A stretch of 64,000 bases of DNA from Alphaproteobacteria bacterium (GCA_022599575.1 JAHZMA010000126.1:1-64000); one strand, 5' to 3'; numbered from the stretch's first letter, positions 38,755-49,822 are shown. Notes: generated by a model not told the origin, from the letters alone. Numbers and translations are program-made.

Positions 38755-41337
38755 CTAATCTGTAGCTGATATAATCCCTAATTTTTCTAATCTTTCATTA
38801 ACTGTTAATTCTGCCTCAAAATAAAATCTTGTCTTCTTATCAATCAAATAGCTGCTAATGGTAGGCTTTTGCATCAAAATTTTAGGATTTTTGATATATT
38901 TGCTGAGTATCTCGGTATTTAACCAACCGAAACCATAGACGCTTTTACTATGTGCAGCATAGGCAAGCGAGCTATGTAGGAAAGGACGCTGATAATAAAG
39001 CGTGCTAATATCACAAAAATCTTGCTGCTTTAACACTTGCCATTTTATATGTTTTTCTTCTAAAAAACCAATATGGTCAATCTTCCCTACGCCTATTAAT
39101 TTCATATGTTGAAATAATGGATATTGCTTTACGTAACGTTGCTTTTCTAATAATGGCTTTTGCCAAAAATCTTGCTTGTCATAATCAATATGATTCTGCA
39201 TGCCTAAACCATAAAGCGTTGCTATTCCTTGCATTTCTTGCCAAATAGGGAAGCCCGCTTCTAACCGTAAGGCTTGTAAAGCATAAAAACCGATGGGCTT
39301 GATATCAGCATCATTAGCCTTCGCCCGAATGGCTTGATACAGCTTATTGATATGTTGGTTTGGGGCATAAATTTCATAACCTTTTTCGCCAGTAATTGAA
39401 AATTTTACAATTACTGTTTCAATGCCTTCAATCACAGTTTTGGCGATGCCGAAAAATGGCAGAGTTTCATCAGAAAATTGTGAGAATAATGTTTGCGCTT
39501 GCAATCCTGCAATTGCAATACCGCCATAGGTAGCGGTGATATTATTGATAGTAACATCCATCTTTGCTTGCTTTTGCAAATAAAGCAGATAAGCATGGTC
39601 AATATGATGCCTATCACCATCGCCAATCAGCCAATAAAGATTATCATCTAAACAGCCTAATGTGAGCATGGTATGAGGTTTACCTTGCTTGTTGATAATT
39701 GGCGCTACTTTCATCTCGCCCTGATTGGGCTGTTTGCCTGCACTGATGAATGAGACAAATTTTTCAGCATCTTTGCCGCTGATTTCAAATTTGGCATGAT
39801 GCCCTATATCGTAATAGCCACCAATGGTCCGCATTTGGATTTGTTCTTGATTGATAACAGCAATATTATCTTCGGGATTATGAGAAGCAGCCTGTTTATC
39901 CGTAAAAAATTGTGGGGTTGCAAATTGTTTTCCTGCCATCAAAGCGGCATTATCGCTGATAAATTCTTGTTGCAAAGGGTGGGGTGGCACTTTATGCTGG
40001 TCAGGAAATGCACAATTATTATCATCATGGCGATAGAAAGGATTTTTTTCAATATTTACCTTTATCCAATCCTGATCCTTATCACTAAAACGGACAGGCG
40101 AAAATTCAGTAATATCAACTGTTTCGGTGCGGTGGTCACCATCGGCAATCAGTGATGCCAGCCCAATTCTTACCAGAATTTCTTGCGAGAAACCTTCGGT
40201 AAAACCGCAGGCAAGCCATAGATTATCGTCTATTTCGCCTATTAATGGTTTGCCATCGGGCGATACCAGAATATCGCTCGGGATATAATGGGTGATTCTA
40301 TCTTTCAATTCGGGCATAAGCGCAAAAATACGCGCAAAATCTTCTTGTAATTCAGGAAAATCGTGCTGATTACAAGCAATTTTTTCACCTGCCACTATTT
40401 CATTTCCCTTAAAGTCAACAACCGTGGCACGCATTTTTTCGCGCGTAACATCATCAGTCACAACATCGTCACTGATGATAGTTCGATTTTCGGCAAATAA
40501 ATTCAACACCAGATATTTATCATGCACATAGAGATAAAAATCATCGCTAATGCCAAGATAGTTGGATGGTAAATTACCTTTATTAAAGAAATCTTCAGCA
40601 TTTTCTAGCAAGAAACAATAATGTTGTACAGAGCGCAAAGGCAACTGATGCTGGGTCATTGCGGCAATATGATTGGCGGCATTGCCAGCCGCATTCACCA
40701 CATGGTTGGCAATGATTTTGCCTTTTGTTGTATCAATTTGCCATGTGCCGTCTTCATTTTTGCTGATAGCACGCACAGCGCATTGTTCTTGATATTCTCC
40801 ACCAGTTACTTTAGCCGCTTCGGCCAATGTTTGTAATGTGGCAAGTGGCTTTAGGGTAAAGCTTTCCATGATTAGCTGATAAAGATAGCCTTCAGGAATG
40901 TTATTAATCAGTGGAATCGCATGTTCGTCCAGATGCTGATTATCAATGAAATGATTGTATGTGGTAATGGTTTCAAATTGTCTATGAAAATTATGCATCA
41001 TTTGTTGCAATTCTAACATATGTTCATTGCGCGCATGGGCAATAAAGCCAGTATCCGTCCATGTATCTTTTTCATGTGTATAAAAGAACGTTTTGCCAGA
41101 TACCCGTTCAATATGCTGTAAGAATAATGTTTGATAGGATTGCGTGTGCGATGCATCAAGATTTTCTATGCGGCGCGCTGGTAATTGCAATGCGCGTGGC
41201 GGTAGTGACGAAAGCCCCGCACCTAATGTGCCAGCCTCTACCAGCACGGTTTCACATTTTAACGCAGAAAGCCCAAATAATAAAGAGCAACCAATAATCC
41301 CGCCACCAATAACAACAACATCTGCTTTAGATTTCAT
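38755..41337 (-). CDS. Dimethylglycine/sarcosine dehydrogenase-like FAD oxidoreductase fused to GcvT-like domain
   Basis: N-terminal VVVIGGGIIGCSLLFGLS DAO fold; C-terminal GcvT-like ITGEKGYEIYAP..YALQALRLEAGFPIW. Confidence 0.85.
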   Translation of the reverse strand: MKSKADVVVIGGGIIGCSLLFGLSALKCETVLVEAGTLGAGLSSLPPRALQLPARRIENLDASHTQSYQTLFLQHIERVSGKTFFYTHEKDTWTDTGFIAHARNEHMLELQQMMHNFHRQFETITTYNHFIDNQHLDEHAIPLINNIPEGYLYQLIMESFTLKPLATLQTLAEAAKVTGGEYQEQCAVRAISKNEDGTWQIDTTKGKIIANHVVNAAGNAANHIAAMTQHQLPLRSVQHYCFLLENAEDFFNKGNLPSNYLGISDDFYLYVHDKYLVLNLFAENRTIISDDVVTDDVTREKMRATVVDFKGNEIVAGEKIACNQHDFPELQEDFARIFALMPELKDRITHYIPSDILVSPDGKPLIGEIDDNLWLACGFTEGFSQEILVRIGLASLIADGDHRTETVDITEFSPVRFSDKDQDWIKVNIEKNPFYRHDDNNCAFPDQHKVPPHPLQQEFISDNAALMAGKQFATPQFFTDKQAASHNPEDNIAVINQEQIQMRTIGGYYDIGHHAKFEISGKDAEKFVSFISAGKQPNQGEMKVAPIINKQGKPHTMLTLGCLDDNLYWLIGDGDRHHIDHAYLLYLQKQAKMDVTINNITATYGGIAIAGLQAQTLFSQFSDETLPFFGIAKTVIEGIETVIVKFSITGEKGYEIYAPNQHINKLYQAIRAKANDADIKPIGFYALQALRLEAGFPIWQEMQGIATLYGLGMQNHIDYDKQDFWQKPLLEKQRYVKQYPLFQHMKLIGVGKIDHIGFLEEKHIKWQVLKQQDFCDISTLYYQRPFLHSSLAYAAHSKSVYGFGWLNTEILSKYIKNPKILMQKPTISSYLIDKKTRFYFEAELTVNERLEKLGIISATD

Positions 41338-41434
41338 CAGATAAAACTCCTTTACATAAATTTATTATCATCAATAGCATTATTATCATATCATTTCAAT
41401 ATGCTGATTATTTTTGCACATTAAATATGATAGA

Positions 41435-43744
41435 TTATGCATCTACTGGCTTTGCCGATGGCTGAAACAGATTAAGCATTGCGGGCAGAAGCATTGTTGA
41501 CGAAAACCATGCCAGAAACATCGCTTGCGTGGCGAAGATGCCAAAACGGGTGAGAATCACTAAATCTGAGCTGGCAAATATACCAATGCCCAACATGAAT
41601 AATAAAGATGTTTTTAACACGGGTTTTCCCGGTATCATCATCGCCGATTCAATCGCCAAATTATGATTGCCCGTTTGCTTTAATTTGTTGCTATAGCAAT
41701 GCATGATATGGATATTATCATCAACGCTGATGCCCATCGCCACCGCCGCAATAATCACAGTGGCAAAATCAAAGGGCAGACCAAACAGGCTGACCGTGCC
41801 AAGAGTCATCACCACTGGCAGGGTGGTTGCCACAATGCCAATCAGCGATACCGAAAAGCCGAATTGCACCAATAGCACGAAAAAAATGAGCAAGAACGTT
41901 ATAGCGATTGAGCTTAATTGGGTTTTCACCACATAATCGCTTAATGTTTGGAAAAACGCGCTATGCCCTGTAATTACAGGGGCGGGCAGTTGATAATCAG
42001 GCAGATTTTTATTGAGTTCGGCAAGGAACACTGCTAATTTTGTGGAATTCAAATTCGGCAGTTGCACTTTCACTCTTATCCGTTCAGCAGTAAAATCCAG
42101 ATAGGGCGCAAGCACATCTTGCTTATCGGCAGAGCGTGAAAAATCAAGAAATAATAATTCTTGATTTAATTCCTCATCATTATCAGGTTCAGCACTTTCA
42201 TCTTCTGAAAATTTTTCATGCACTTCGCGTACAGGGTCAAGATAGGATTGCACCCCCTTTACCAATGGCAAACCAAGAAGCAGTTTTTCTAACCTTAAAG
42301 TTTCAGCAAAAGGCTGATAGCTACGAAAAAATTCTTCTTCATGTTCGGTGAAAATAATATCAACCGAGCCTGAGCCACCTAATTCATCATCAATCAGATT
42401 GAAAGCACGGTAAATTTCGCTATCAGGTTTGAAAAACACATCTAGCAGATTTGTTTCGGTGCGCGCCCAACCCAAAGCTGTGCCAGTGATAATCAGCACT
42501 AAAATGCTAACACTGGTGATGGTTTTACTGCGCGCATGAACCAGCTTTAATAATTTCTGCAGTATCAAGGCAATGATAAAATCATTACGCGCACCTAGTT
42601 TTGATGTTGGCTTTTGCCAAGAAACATACCATAAGCCACTTGCCATCGCTAATAGCATCAGCACATAAGATACCATTACCGCAACCGCCGCATCACGCCC
42701 AAATTGCTGTAGCGGCAAAATATCGCTCAGCGCGAACGACCCAAAACCAATCGCGGTGGTAAGCGATGTATTCAGGCAAGGACGCCAGCTATAGCCCATC
42801 ACGCGTTTTAATAATTCGCCCGTATTGGCAAAACTTTCGGATTCCCGCAAATCATCCCAATAGCCCATAATATGCAGAGAATCGGCAAGCGCAATCACCA
42901 CAATCATCACGGGCAAAGTGAGCGAGATAATCGTTAAATCATGCCCAAATAACACCACAATGCTGAGTGATGCCAACACACATATGCCAGCTGTGCCAAA
43001 TAGCAAACCTACCCGCCAGAATTGCCCAAACATCAGCAGTAAGAAGCTCGATAGAATAAGGGCAGTCATCAATAGCAAACGCCCCAATTCGCTATGGGTG
43101 CTGCTATTCAGCTGTGCTTTGAGGCGTAAATTGCCCGCAACTGAAATTTTGCCTAAATCTTGATATTCTGCTAGCAGCTGATAAATATTACCCAGCGTTT
43201 CCTCGCGCAATTCCGCTTGTTTGACACTATCCACTAGCACCGAGAATGTGATAATGCTGTAATCTTTTGAGATGAGCAGACCATAATAGGGGCTATCGGT
43301 TAAGATGCGCCGATATTCCTGATAATCTTTAATCGCATCTTTTTCTAAAGCGCGCCTATAGCTTTGAATTTGTAGCGTATCACCTTCTTCTATAATCACG
43401 GTTGCTTCAAGTGGTGAGTTAATTTCTTTAACATTTTCAATGTCAATCAGCCTATCTGAAAATTCGCTAAAACTATCAATCATTGGCTTTGTGAAAAAAT
43501 TACTGCCATCTTGCAAGGTAAAGGCAATCAGTAATTGTTCGGCATTTTGTTCAAATTCTCTGGTTAGCAAATCGCTTGCTTGCTGTTCGGGATTATCTTC
43601 GGGCAACCAATTATCGTTGTTATATTTTATGCTACTCGCAATCATCACCAATGTAACCGCTAGTGCGCCCCATAATAACGGTACTAAATACTTAAATGTT
43701 TTCTTCATCACATACCTTCTATGAACAAACTCTAAAAACGCCAA
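41435..43744 (-). CDS. RND-superfamily (MMPL-type) exporter
   Basis: Two sets of TM helices separated by large periplasmic loops; ALADSLHIMGYW and AMGISVDDNIHIMHCY RND motifs. Confidence 0.88.
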   Translation of the reverse strand: MAFLEFVHRRYVMKKTFKYLVPLLWGALAVTLVMIASSIKYNNDNWLPEDNPEQQASDLLTREFEQNAEQLLIAFTLQDGSNFFTKPMIDSFSEFSDRLIDIENVKEINSPLEATVIIEEGDTLQIQSYRRALEKDAIKDYQEYRRILTDSPYYGLLISKDYSIITFSVLVDSVKQAELREETLGNIYQLLAEYQDLGKISVAGNLRLKAQLNSSTHSELGRLLLMTALILSSFLLLMFGQFWRVGLLFGTAGICVLASLSIVVLFGHDLTIISLTLPVMIVVIALADSLHIMGYWDDLRESESFANTGELLKRVMGYSWRPCLNTSLTTAIGFGSFALSDILPLQQFGRDAAVAVMVSYVLMLLAMASGLWYVSWQKPTSKLGARNDFIIALILQKLLKLVHARSKTITSVSILVLIITGTALGWARTETNLLDVFFKPDSEIYRAFNLIDDELGGSGSVDIIFTEHEEEFFRSYQPFAETLRLEKLLLGLPLVKGVQSYLDPVREVHEKFSEDESAEPDNDEELNQELLFLDFSRSADKQDVLAPYLDFTAERIRVKVQLPNLNSTKLAVFLAELNKNLPDYQLPAPVITGHSAFFQTLSDYVVKTQLSSIAITFLLIFFVLLVQFGFSVSLIGIVATTLPVVMTLGTVSLFGLPFDFATVIIAAVAMGISVDDNIHIMHCYSNKLKQTGNHNLAIESAMMIPGKPVLKTSLLFMLGIGIFASSDLVILTRFGIFATQAMFLAWFSSTMLLPAMLNLFQPSAKPVDA

Positions 43745-45405
43745 CCTAAACTAAATTGCGTGGTTGTGCTACCATTACCATCACCTTCAAGTTTATAATA
43801 GCGGTCGTTACTTTGCCCATTGCTTAAATCAACTTGTCCAATAGAGAGCGCAACATTCAGGCTTTCGGTGATATTATAGCGATAAATAAGCGCAATGCCA
43901 CCAGAACCACCAACAGCACCCAGATTCAATCCATAGCGATGTTGTTTTTCATCGCCTGAAGAGCGGAATAAGGACACAAGTGGTAAAGTGGTGATAGGGT
44001 CGGTTGTGATGCCTGTTTCTGCTTCAAGTGATTCATATAAACGGACAATTTCTTTATCGCTGGCATTTTTTGGTTTTGGTAATGTGCGTGATAAAAGCAT
44101 AACGCTACCATACCACGCGCCTTGTTCGTAGAGAAAGCCTAATGCTTGAATGTCGCTGGTGGCATGATAGAGCGAGGTGCCTTGCAACAATCCCGAACGG
44201 GCATTGATAGCATTTTCAAATGCCTCACCTTGTGTGAATTCACCATTTTTGCTAAGGTTAATTGTGCCGTTAAAGCCTAACCCTTGAATTGAATCAATTT
44301 TGGCATATTCATAGCGCCATGTCCACGCGCCAACTGGCACTGAAACTTCTAACCCAAACAATGTGCCTTCGGGGTAATAGAAAAAACTTTGCCTTGCATC
44401 CTTAAATTCACTGGAAATGATTTCAGGTCTTTGCTGATTAATCGGATTGATATTTCCTTGCACGCGCCCGACTGGTGCGCGTAAAATAGGTTCGCTGCCG
44501 TTAATCCCTTGATGATAAGTAATACCCAACGTTCCCCAATCGGGATAAAATAACAAACGCAATGCTGATTGCGTGGTATCTTGATTCAGTTCACTGCCTT
44601 GATTATTTAATAAAATATCTTCAACATTGCTTGCATTAAAATCGCCATTAACAAAATCATCATCATTTATGTCAACAGGCCCTAGCCAGCGGGAAAAAGA
44701 TGTATCAACAACAGGGTCGGTGCGTAAATCATTCATCGCATAAAGCTGCACTTCCATTTTTGGATTAGGAAACAAAGAAAGCTTTAGCTGGTCTTGCGCG
44801 TAAATAAAATCTAATTTGCTAGGAATCAGCGTGGTAATGGTGGTGTTAACGGGCAACATGGCGGCACTAGGCGAGTAGAGTTCAAACTGCCCCCACGCAT
44901 TGCGTAACCTGCCAACCGATATTGTGCCGAAACTGCTGATGCTATGTTGCACAAAGCCTTCTTTTAGCAAAAATTGTCTATTTTCAATCTCGATGGTGCG
45001 GGTTGTTGGTAAGCTTAAATTAGAATCTTGCACCACAATCTCATCTAATCTTTGCTTAAGCGTTAAGGTGGATTGTGTCGCGCCATAATTCAAGTAAAGC
45101 CGCCCTTTTTGAAGTGGCACATCCACCCCTAGATTGATGATTGCGCCGATGCGTTCGGCAGAAATATTCTGGGCATTATTATAGCCGACTTCACCGATAA
45201 AATAGTCACGCAAATCAAAATCACTTTTGGTGTCTTCCTCATCAACCAATAAAGATTCTTCATCAAACGAGAAATCTTGCTCAAAACTTTGGGCATGAAT
45301 GTTAGAGGGGCTGTTGATGATAATCATTGTCCATAAAACCATGCCACACATAAAATATTTATTCACATAATACATTTTTTTGTCCCTAATTTTCGCAACC
45401 ATCAA
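43732..45405 (-). CDS. Predicted outer-membrane beta-barrel protein, paralog A (DUF1302-like)
   Basis: Signal peptide; GRLRNAWGQFELYSPSAAMLPVN motif; C-terminal GWRF. Confidence 0.7.
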   Translation of the reverse strand: MMVAKIRDKKMYYVNKYFMCGMVLWTMIIINSPSNIHAQSFEQDFSFDEESLLVDEEDTKSDFDLRDYFIGEVGYNNAQNISAERIGAIINLGVDVPLQKGRLYLNYGATQSTLTLKQRLDEIVVQDSNLSLPTTRTIEIENRQFLLKEGFVQHSISSFGTISVGRLRNAWGQFELYSPSAAMLPVNTTITTLIPSKLDFIYAQDQLKLSLFPNPKMEVQLYAMNDLRTDPVVDTSFSRWLGPVDINDDDFVNGDFNASNVEDILLNNQGSELNQDTTQSALRLLFYPDWGTLGITYHQGINGSEPILRAPVGRVQGNINPINQQRPEIISSEFKDARQSFFYYPEGTLFGLEVSVPVGAWTWRYEYAKIDSIQGLGFNGTINLSKNGEFTQGEAFENAINARSGLLQGTSLYHATSDIQALGFLYEQGAWYGSVMLLSRTLPKPKNASDKEIVRLYESLEAETGITTDPITTLPLVSLFRSSGDEKQHRYGLNLGAVGGSGGIALIYRYNITESLNVALSIGQVDLSNGQSNDRYYKLEGDGNGSTTTQFSLGWRF

Positions 45406-45439
45406 TAGATTAGCATTATTTTAATATTGGGGGCAAGCA

Positions 45440-47035
45440 TTAAAATTGCCACCTAACGCCAAACTGCAATGTCGGGTTTTCAGGGTCTTTGGTGCTGTAA
45501 CCTGTATCTTCTTCAAATACAGAAATATCAACCCAGCCAATAGAAGCGCCAATCGATAAATCATCATTCACGCGGTAATTATAAATCGCGCCAATGCCAA
45601 ATCCTACACCAACAACGCCTAGCGCGCCACCATAATAATGCCTATCATCATCACCAGCGGTGCGGTAGGCTGATATTAATGGAAAATAATCAAAATCTTG
45701 GTCATTAGGAAATTCGGATTCATTTTCTAATTCTATATAGCTTGCGCGAATCTCTCTGCCAGCATCAGTGGTTGGCTCTATACCACCAAACCAAATAATA
45801 TCTAGCGAAATAGTCCAGACGGGGGCATAATAGGTAATACCAGCTGTGCTGATGGTAAGGGTGGCAGGGAATAATGGTGTGTTTTCTAATTGCGAACCGC
45901 GACTTTTATCGCCAATGGCATTAAAAAAATTTGTTATATTATCGTCACTAAAAACCTCATCTTCTTCAGTTACTAGCCCGATATTGCCTAAAAAATCAGG
46001 TGTTGCTAATGTTTCAAGCGTGGCAGTTTCGGCACGTAAGGTCACATTTTTTAGCGATACCGCTAATTCTATGGCATTTAATGTAGATTTTGGAAAGAAT
46101 AGGTAAGTTTCTTGGTCATTATCATAAACCGAAGAAATGATATTAGTGCCTTCATTTGCCTCCTCACCATCTTCATCATTATAATTACCTTTATCAACAG
46201 GTGCGCGTAAAGTTGCGACGCTTGAAACGCCTTCTTGCCGCGTAAAGCCTAACACCCCCCAGCTAGGATAAAACAGCAAGCGCACCGCTTTTTGAGTGGT
46301 GTTTTGTTTTTGCGCGTCACCTAATGGTAAGGTTTTACCTGCATCTGCTAATTCACCAAATTCTGGCGTTAAGATATCGGACTCAGACCTATCGGCGACT
46401 TTATCGGTACGGATATTCTCCATATCATAAAATTGAATCTCACTTCTGCTGGTCGGAAAAATAGCAATCTTAACTTGGTCTTGGGCATGCAGTAAATCCA
46501 CCTTGCTAGGAATGAACGAGATAAGATTGGCGGTGAAAGGTTGCATCAGGGTTGCGGGCGAGAATAGCTCAAACTGTCCCCATGCGTTGCGCTGTCTGCC
46601 AGCAGTTACTGTAATTGCACTGCCTAAATTGAGTTGCACAAAGGCTTCGCGCCAATCGCGGTCGGTTTCGCTGACTTTAATTTCAACTTCGCGCGGACGG
46701 TCATCGCGCACCTGTAAATCTTCAGCTAGTTCTTGGGTAACTTTCACCTGATAGCTAACACCGCCATAATTGGCATAGAATCTGCCCCAATCCCATTGAA
46801 TATCAGCACCCACATCTATAAATTCGCTTTGCCGTTGGGCAAAACCGCCCCATGCACCCACAAAACCAATTTCGCCAAACAGATAATCGGTAAGTGGCTT
46901 TTTATTTTCTTCTGGCTCCGATAGGTTGGTAAGAATATCGGGTTCAAATGAAAAATTTTCAAAATCATATTCTTGTGCATAAATAATAGGGCTGAATAAA
47001 AAACATGCAACATAAAAATATGAAAATTGTCGCAC
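45440..47035 (-). CDS. Predicted outer-membrane beta-barrel protein, paralog B (DUF1302-like)
   Basis: Signal peptide; GRQRNAWGQFELFSPATLMQPF motif; C-terminal VRWQF. Confidence 0.7.
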   Translation of the reverse strand: MRQFSYFYVACFLFSPIIYAQEYDFENFSFEPDILTNLSEPEENKKPLTDYLFGEIGFVGAWGGFAQRQSEFIDVGADIQWDWGRFYANYGGVSYQVKVTQELAEDLQVRDDRPREVEIKVSETDRDWREAFVQLNLGSAITVTAGRQRNAWGQFELFSPATLMQPFTANLISFIPSKVDLLHAQDQVKIAIFPTSRSEIQFYDMENIRTDKVADRSESDILTPEFGELADAGKTLPLGDAQKQNTTQKAVRLLFYPSWGVLGFTRQEGVSSVATLRAPVDKGNYNDEDGEEANEGTNIISSVYDNDQETYLFFPKSTLNAIELAVSLKNVTLRAETATLETLATPDFLGNIGLVTEEDEVFSDDNITNFFNAIGDKSRGSQLENTPLFPATLTISTAGITYYAPVWTISLDIIWFGGIEPTTDAGREIRASYIELENESEFPNDQDFDYFPLISAYRTAGDDDRHYYGGALGVVGVGFGIGAIYNYRVNDDLSIGASIGWVDISVFEEDTGYSTKDPENPTLQFGVRWQF

Positions 47036-48706
47036 TTAGAATCTCCAAGTTAAGCTTAATTGTGTGGTTAAGCCACCAAATTCATTTTTATTCTCATAAG
47101 CAGAATCCGAATTGCTATTGGTATTTAATTGTGCGAAGCCCAGTGAGGTATTAATGCTAATATCTTCAGTAATTTTATAACCATAGATACCGCCTATGCC
47201 AAAACCAACGCCAATAGCACCTAATGCGAAGCCATAACGATGCTGGTCTTCATCGCCACGGCTGCGAAAGCCGTTCACCAAAGGCACGGCGCCGAAAGAT
47301 GAGCCATCCTCATTATTAGCCGTTTCAGCCTCTAGCTGTTGATAAAGTGCTAACATTTGTTTACCACGTGCGGTTGTTGGTTCAGGTGTACCAAGCATAA
47401 TGGCAGTCACATTAAATGTCCATTCATTTCCTTGATAAATAAAGCCAAATGCCGACGTATTTACGCGTGACTTAAATAAAGCCGTGCCAGTGATGGGGTC
47501 GTTTGGATCGCCATCGCCCGCGATGGTAAGAAAATTATTAACAAGGTCAGAGCTAAAACCGTTTTCGCCATCATTTGCGATAAGATAAATATTGCCACCA
47601 AATTGGTCAACGCCACTATAAGAATCAACAAACGAGGTTTCTAATCGCCAGACAAATCTACCAACAGGCACAGAAATTTCTAACGCGGTATTGGTGCCTT
47701 CAGCATAATAAAGATAAGAATTTTTTTCATCAATATAAGCAGAGGCAACAACAGTATCAACAGAGTTACGTTCGGGGTTGCTATCGCCAGCAGCGATTGG
47801 CGTGCGTAATAAAGGCACAAACGCATTATAGCCTTTATGGTAGGTGAAGCCAATCGTGCCCCAATCGGGATAAAATACCAGACGGAGTGCTGATTGATTT
47901 TTTTCATATGTTTCCTTATAACCAAAATCAATCTCTTCATTTTCACCGATCGAGACTAATTTGCCACCTTGTATACCATTTTCTAATTTATTAAAGGGCT
48001 GTAACCATAACAGCGCACTTTCATCGCCACTATTATCGGTTGCTAAACCATCAATGCTGTAAAGCCCAATTTCCACTTTACTGGTCGGGAATATTTTGAC
48101 CACTGCCTGATTTTGCGCGTAAAGTAAATCTAACTTATTGGGAATGATTGAGGTGAAATTGGCATTGAATGGCAACATGATAGTGGCAGGTGAAAGCAAT
48201 TCAAACTGGCCCCACGGGTTGCGCTGTCTGCCCGCTTCGAATGTAACGTAAGAACCGAGATTTAATTGCACAAAAGCCTCGCGCAAACCAACATCTTTGG
48301 TATTCGTTGAAATCGTGCGTTCCAGTGGTAAATCTGATGTGTCTTGGTTAGGGTCATTCTGTATACTTTCACGTAATTCTTGCGTGATTTTCAAATCAAA
48401 TTCAACACCACCATAAGTTGCATAGACGCGTCCCCAATCCCAAGGTATATCAACCCCTACATTATAGATGGTAGAGCGGCGCGAAACGCCAGCATTACCA
48501 CCACTAATCAAGCCAAACTCACCAGTGATATAATCGGTAAAATTAAGACCACTGCTACTGCTGCTATCACCTTCATCGCTGATTAATAAATCATCTTCAT
48601 TAAATGTTTGTGCGAAAGCATGATTGCTAATTAAGCTTGCGCTTGCGAACATTACTGAAGCAAAAAGTGTCACAGAAAATGGTTTTTTGTTATAACCTGC
48701 AGACAT
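47036..48706 (-). CDS. Predicted outer-membrane beta-barrel protein, paralog C (DUF1302-like)
   Basis: Signal peptide; GRQRNPWGQFELLSPATIMLPF motif; C-terminal LTWRF. Confidence 0.7.
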   Translation of the reverse strand: MSAGYNKKPFSVTLFASVMFASASLISNHAFAQTFNEDDLLISDEGDSSSSSGLNFTDYITGEFGLISGGNAGVSRRSTIYNVGVDIPWDWGRVYATYGGVEFDLKITQELRESIQNDPNQDTSDLPLERTISTNTKDVGLREAFVQLNLGSYVTFEAGRQRNPWGQFELLSPATIMLPFNANFTSIIPNKLDLLYAQNQAVVKIFPTSKVEIGLYSIDGLATDNSGDESALLWLQPFNKLENGIQGGKLVSIGENEEIDFGYKETYEKNQSALRLVFYPDWGTIGFTYHKGYNAFVPLLRTPIAAGDSNPERNSVDTVVASAYIDEKNSYLYYAEGTNTALEISVPVGRFVWRLETSFVDSYSGVDQFGGNIYLIANDGENGFSSDLVNNFLTIAGDGDPNDPITGTALFKSRVNTSAFGFIYQGNEWTFNVTAIMLGTPEPTTARGKQMLALYQQLEAETANNEDGSSFGAVPLVNGFRSRGDEDQHRYGFALGAIGVGFGIGGIYGYKITEDISINTSLGFAQLNTNSNSDSAYENKNEFGGLTTQLSLTWRF

Positions 48707-48736
48707 GATATTTCTCCTAATTGAACAATGATAATA

Positions 48737-49516
48737 TTAACTTTTCTTCAATGCTTTGATGCTGACATCATTGGGATGAATTTTGATTGCCACCTTTGTT
48801 TCTTTACGTAACATATGGCTTTCACCGCCAGTGAGATGATTGGTCATCACAGCATTTTGTACCAAATACATACCTTTAATTTCTTGAATACCTTTATTGG
48901 CAAGGCTTTTGAATTTTTCGCCTTTTTTATTGAAAAATACAATATGTAATGGCACAAGATATTTTTTGGAAATCACCAAATCTAGGCGATTATAGGCTTC
49001 GGTTTTATCAACGGGTACAGATGAGATAAAATAATATTTTTCATCTTCTTTAATCAGCTTATGGGTGTCTTGGTCTAATGTGCGCCCTGCCACATCAGAA
49101 AATGAAAAGTCGGAACCCATAAATGAATCATCTTGTTCATCACTGCGTAATTGTTTTACCGAACGAAATGCAGGCAGATAAAGCCACTGATTTGCTTTGG
49201 TGGCTTGGTCTTCTTTTTCGGTTAAAAGCCCAGTGCCTTTTACCGATGCTGGCTTATAAAAATTGACTAAAGTATGGGTTGTGGTGTTTTGGTCAATTAA
49301 CTGTTTGGTTGAAAAATATCTTTTACGCTCTCTTTTCGATTTATCAATGATAATAAGCTCGACTTCGCTTTGTTGCGTGTTATGTTTGCGTCCTTGATCT
49401 TGCACCATTTTCATAATCTCACGACCATCAAGGGCATGGGCGATATTATTGAATAAAAAAACAAATGCGATAACAGAAAGCAAAGCAAATCTTGTAATTT
49501 TAATTGAATGTGACAT
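48737..49516 (-). CDS. LolA-like outer membrane lipoprotein-sorting family protein
   Basis: Signal peptide; ANQWLYLPAFRSVKQLRSDEQDDSFMGSDFSFSD, typical of the LolA-like (PF17131-type) family. Confidence 0.85.
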   Translation of the reverse strand: MSHSIKITRFALLSVIAFVFLFNNIAHALDGREIMKMVQDQGRKHNTQQSEVELIIIDKSKRERKRYFSTKQLIDQNTTTHTLVNFYKPASVKGTGLLTEKEDQATKANQWLYLPAFRSVKQLRSDEQDDSFMGSDFSFSDVAGRTLDQDTHKLIKEDEKYYFISSVPVDKTEAYNRLDLVISKKYLVPLHIVFFNKKGEKFKSLANKGIQEIKGMYLVQNAVMTNHLTGGESHMLRKETKVAIKIHPNDVSIKALKKS

Positions 49517-49704
49517 TGTAATATTCTCCAGAATACATATTTATGTTATAAAAAGTAAAATTTTGCAACTACTATTTAAGTTACTTACGTGCTTAATTAA
49601 CATATTATTAACATTTTGTCAAATAATAATTGTGTAAAAAATAATTAATTATTTTGAGGCGTGTCACAATAAATACACATCTTATAAATTATTTTGGCAG
49701 TGAT

Positions 49705-49720
49705 TTGGCATTGTTTTTGC
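49705..49720 (+). promoter_or_regulatory. Putative sigma54 (-24/-12) promoter upstream of MCP
   Basis: TTGGCATTGTTTTTGC: GG-N10-GC spacing, about 100 bp before the GTG start. Confidence 0.55.
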
Positions 49721-49822
49721 CTATCATGCTTTTGAATGTAATAAAAAATCTTGCATATTATGTTTGTGTTGTATAAAATGTTAATCTTGTTACTCAAGAA
49801 AAAAGTTAGTAGAGGTTATTAG

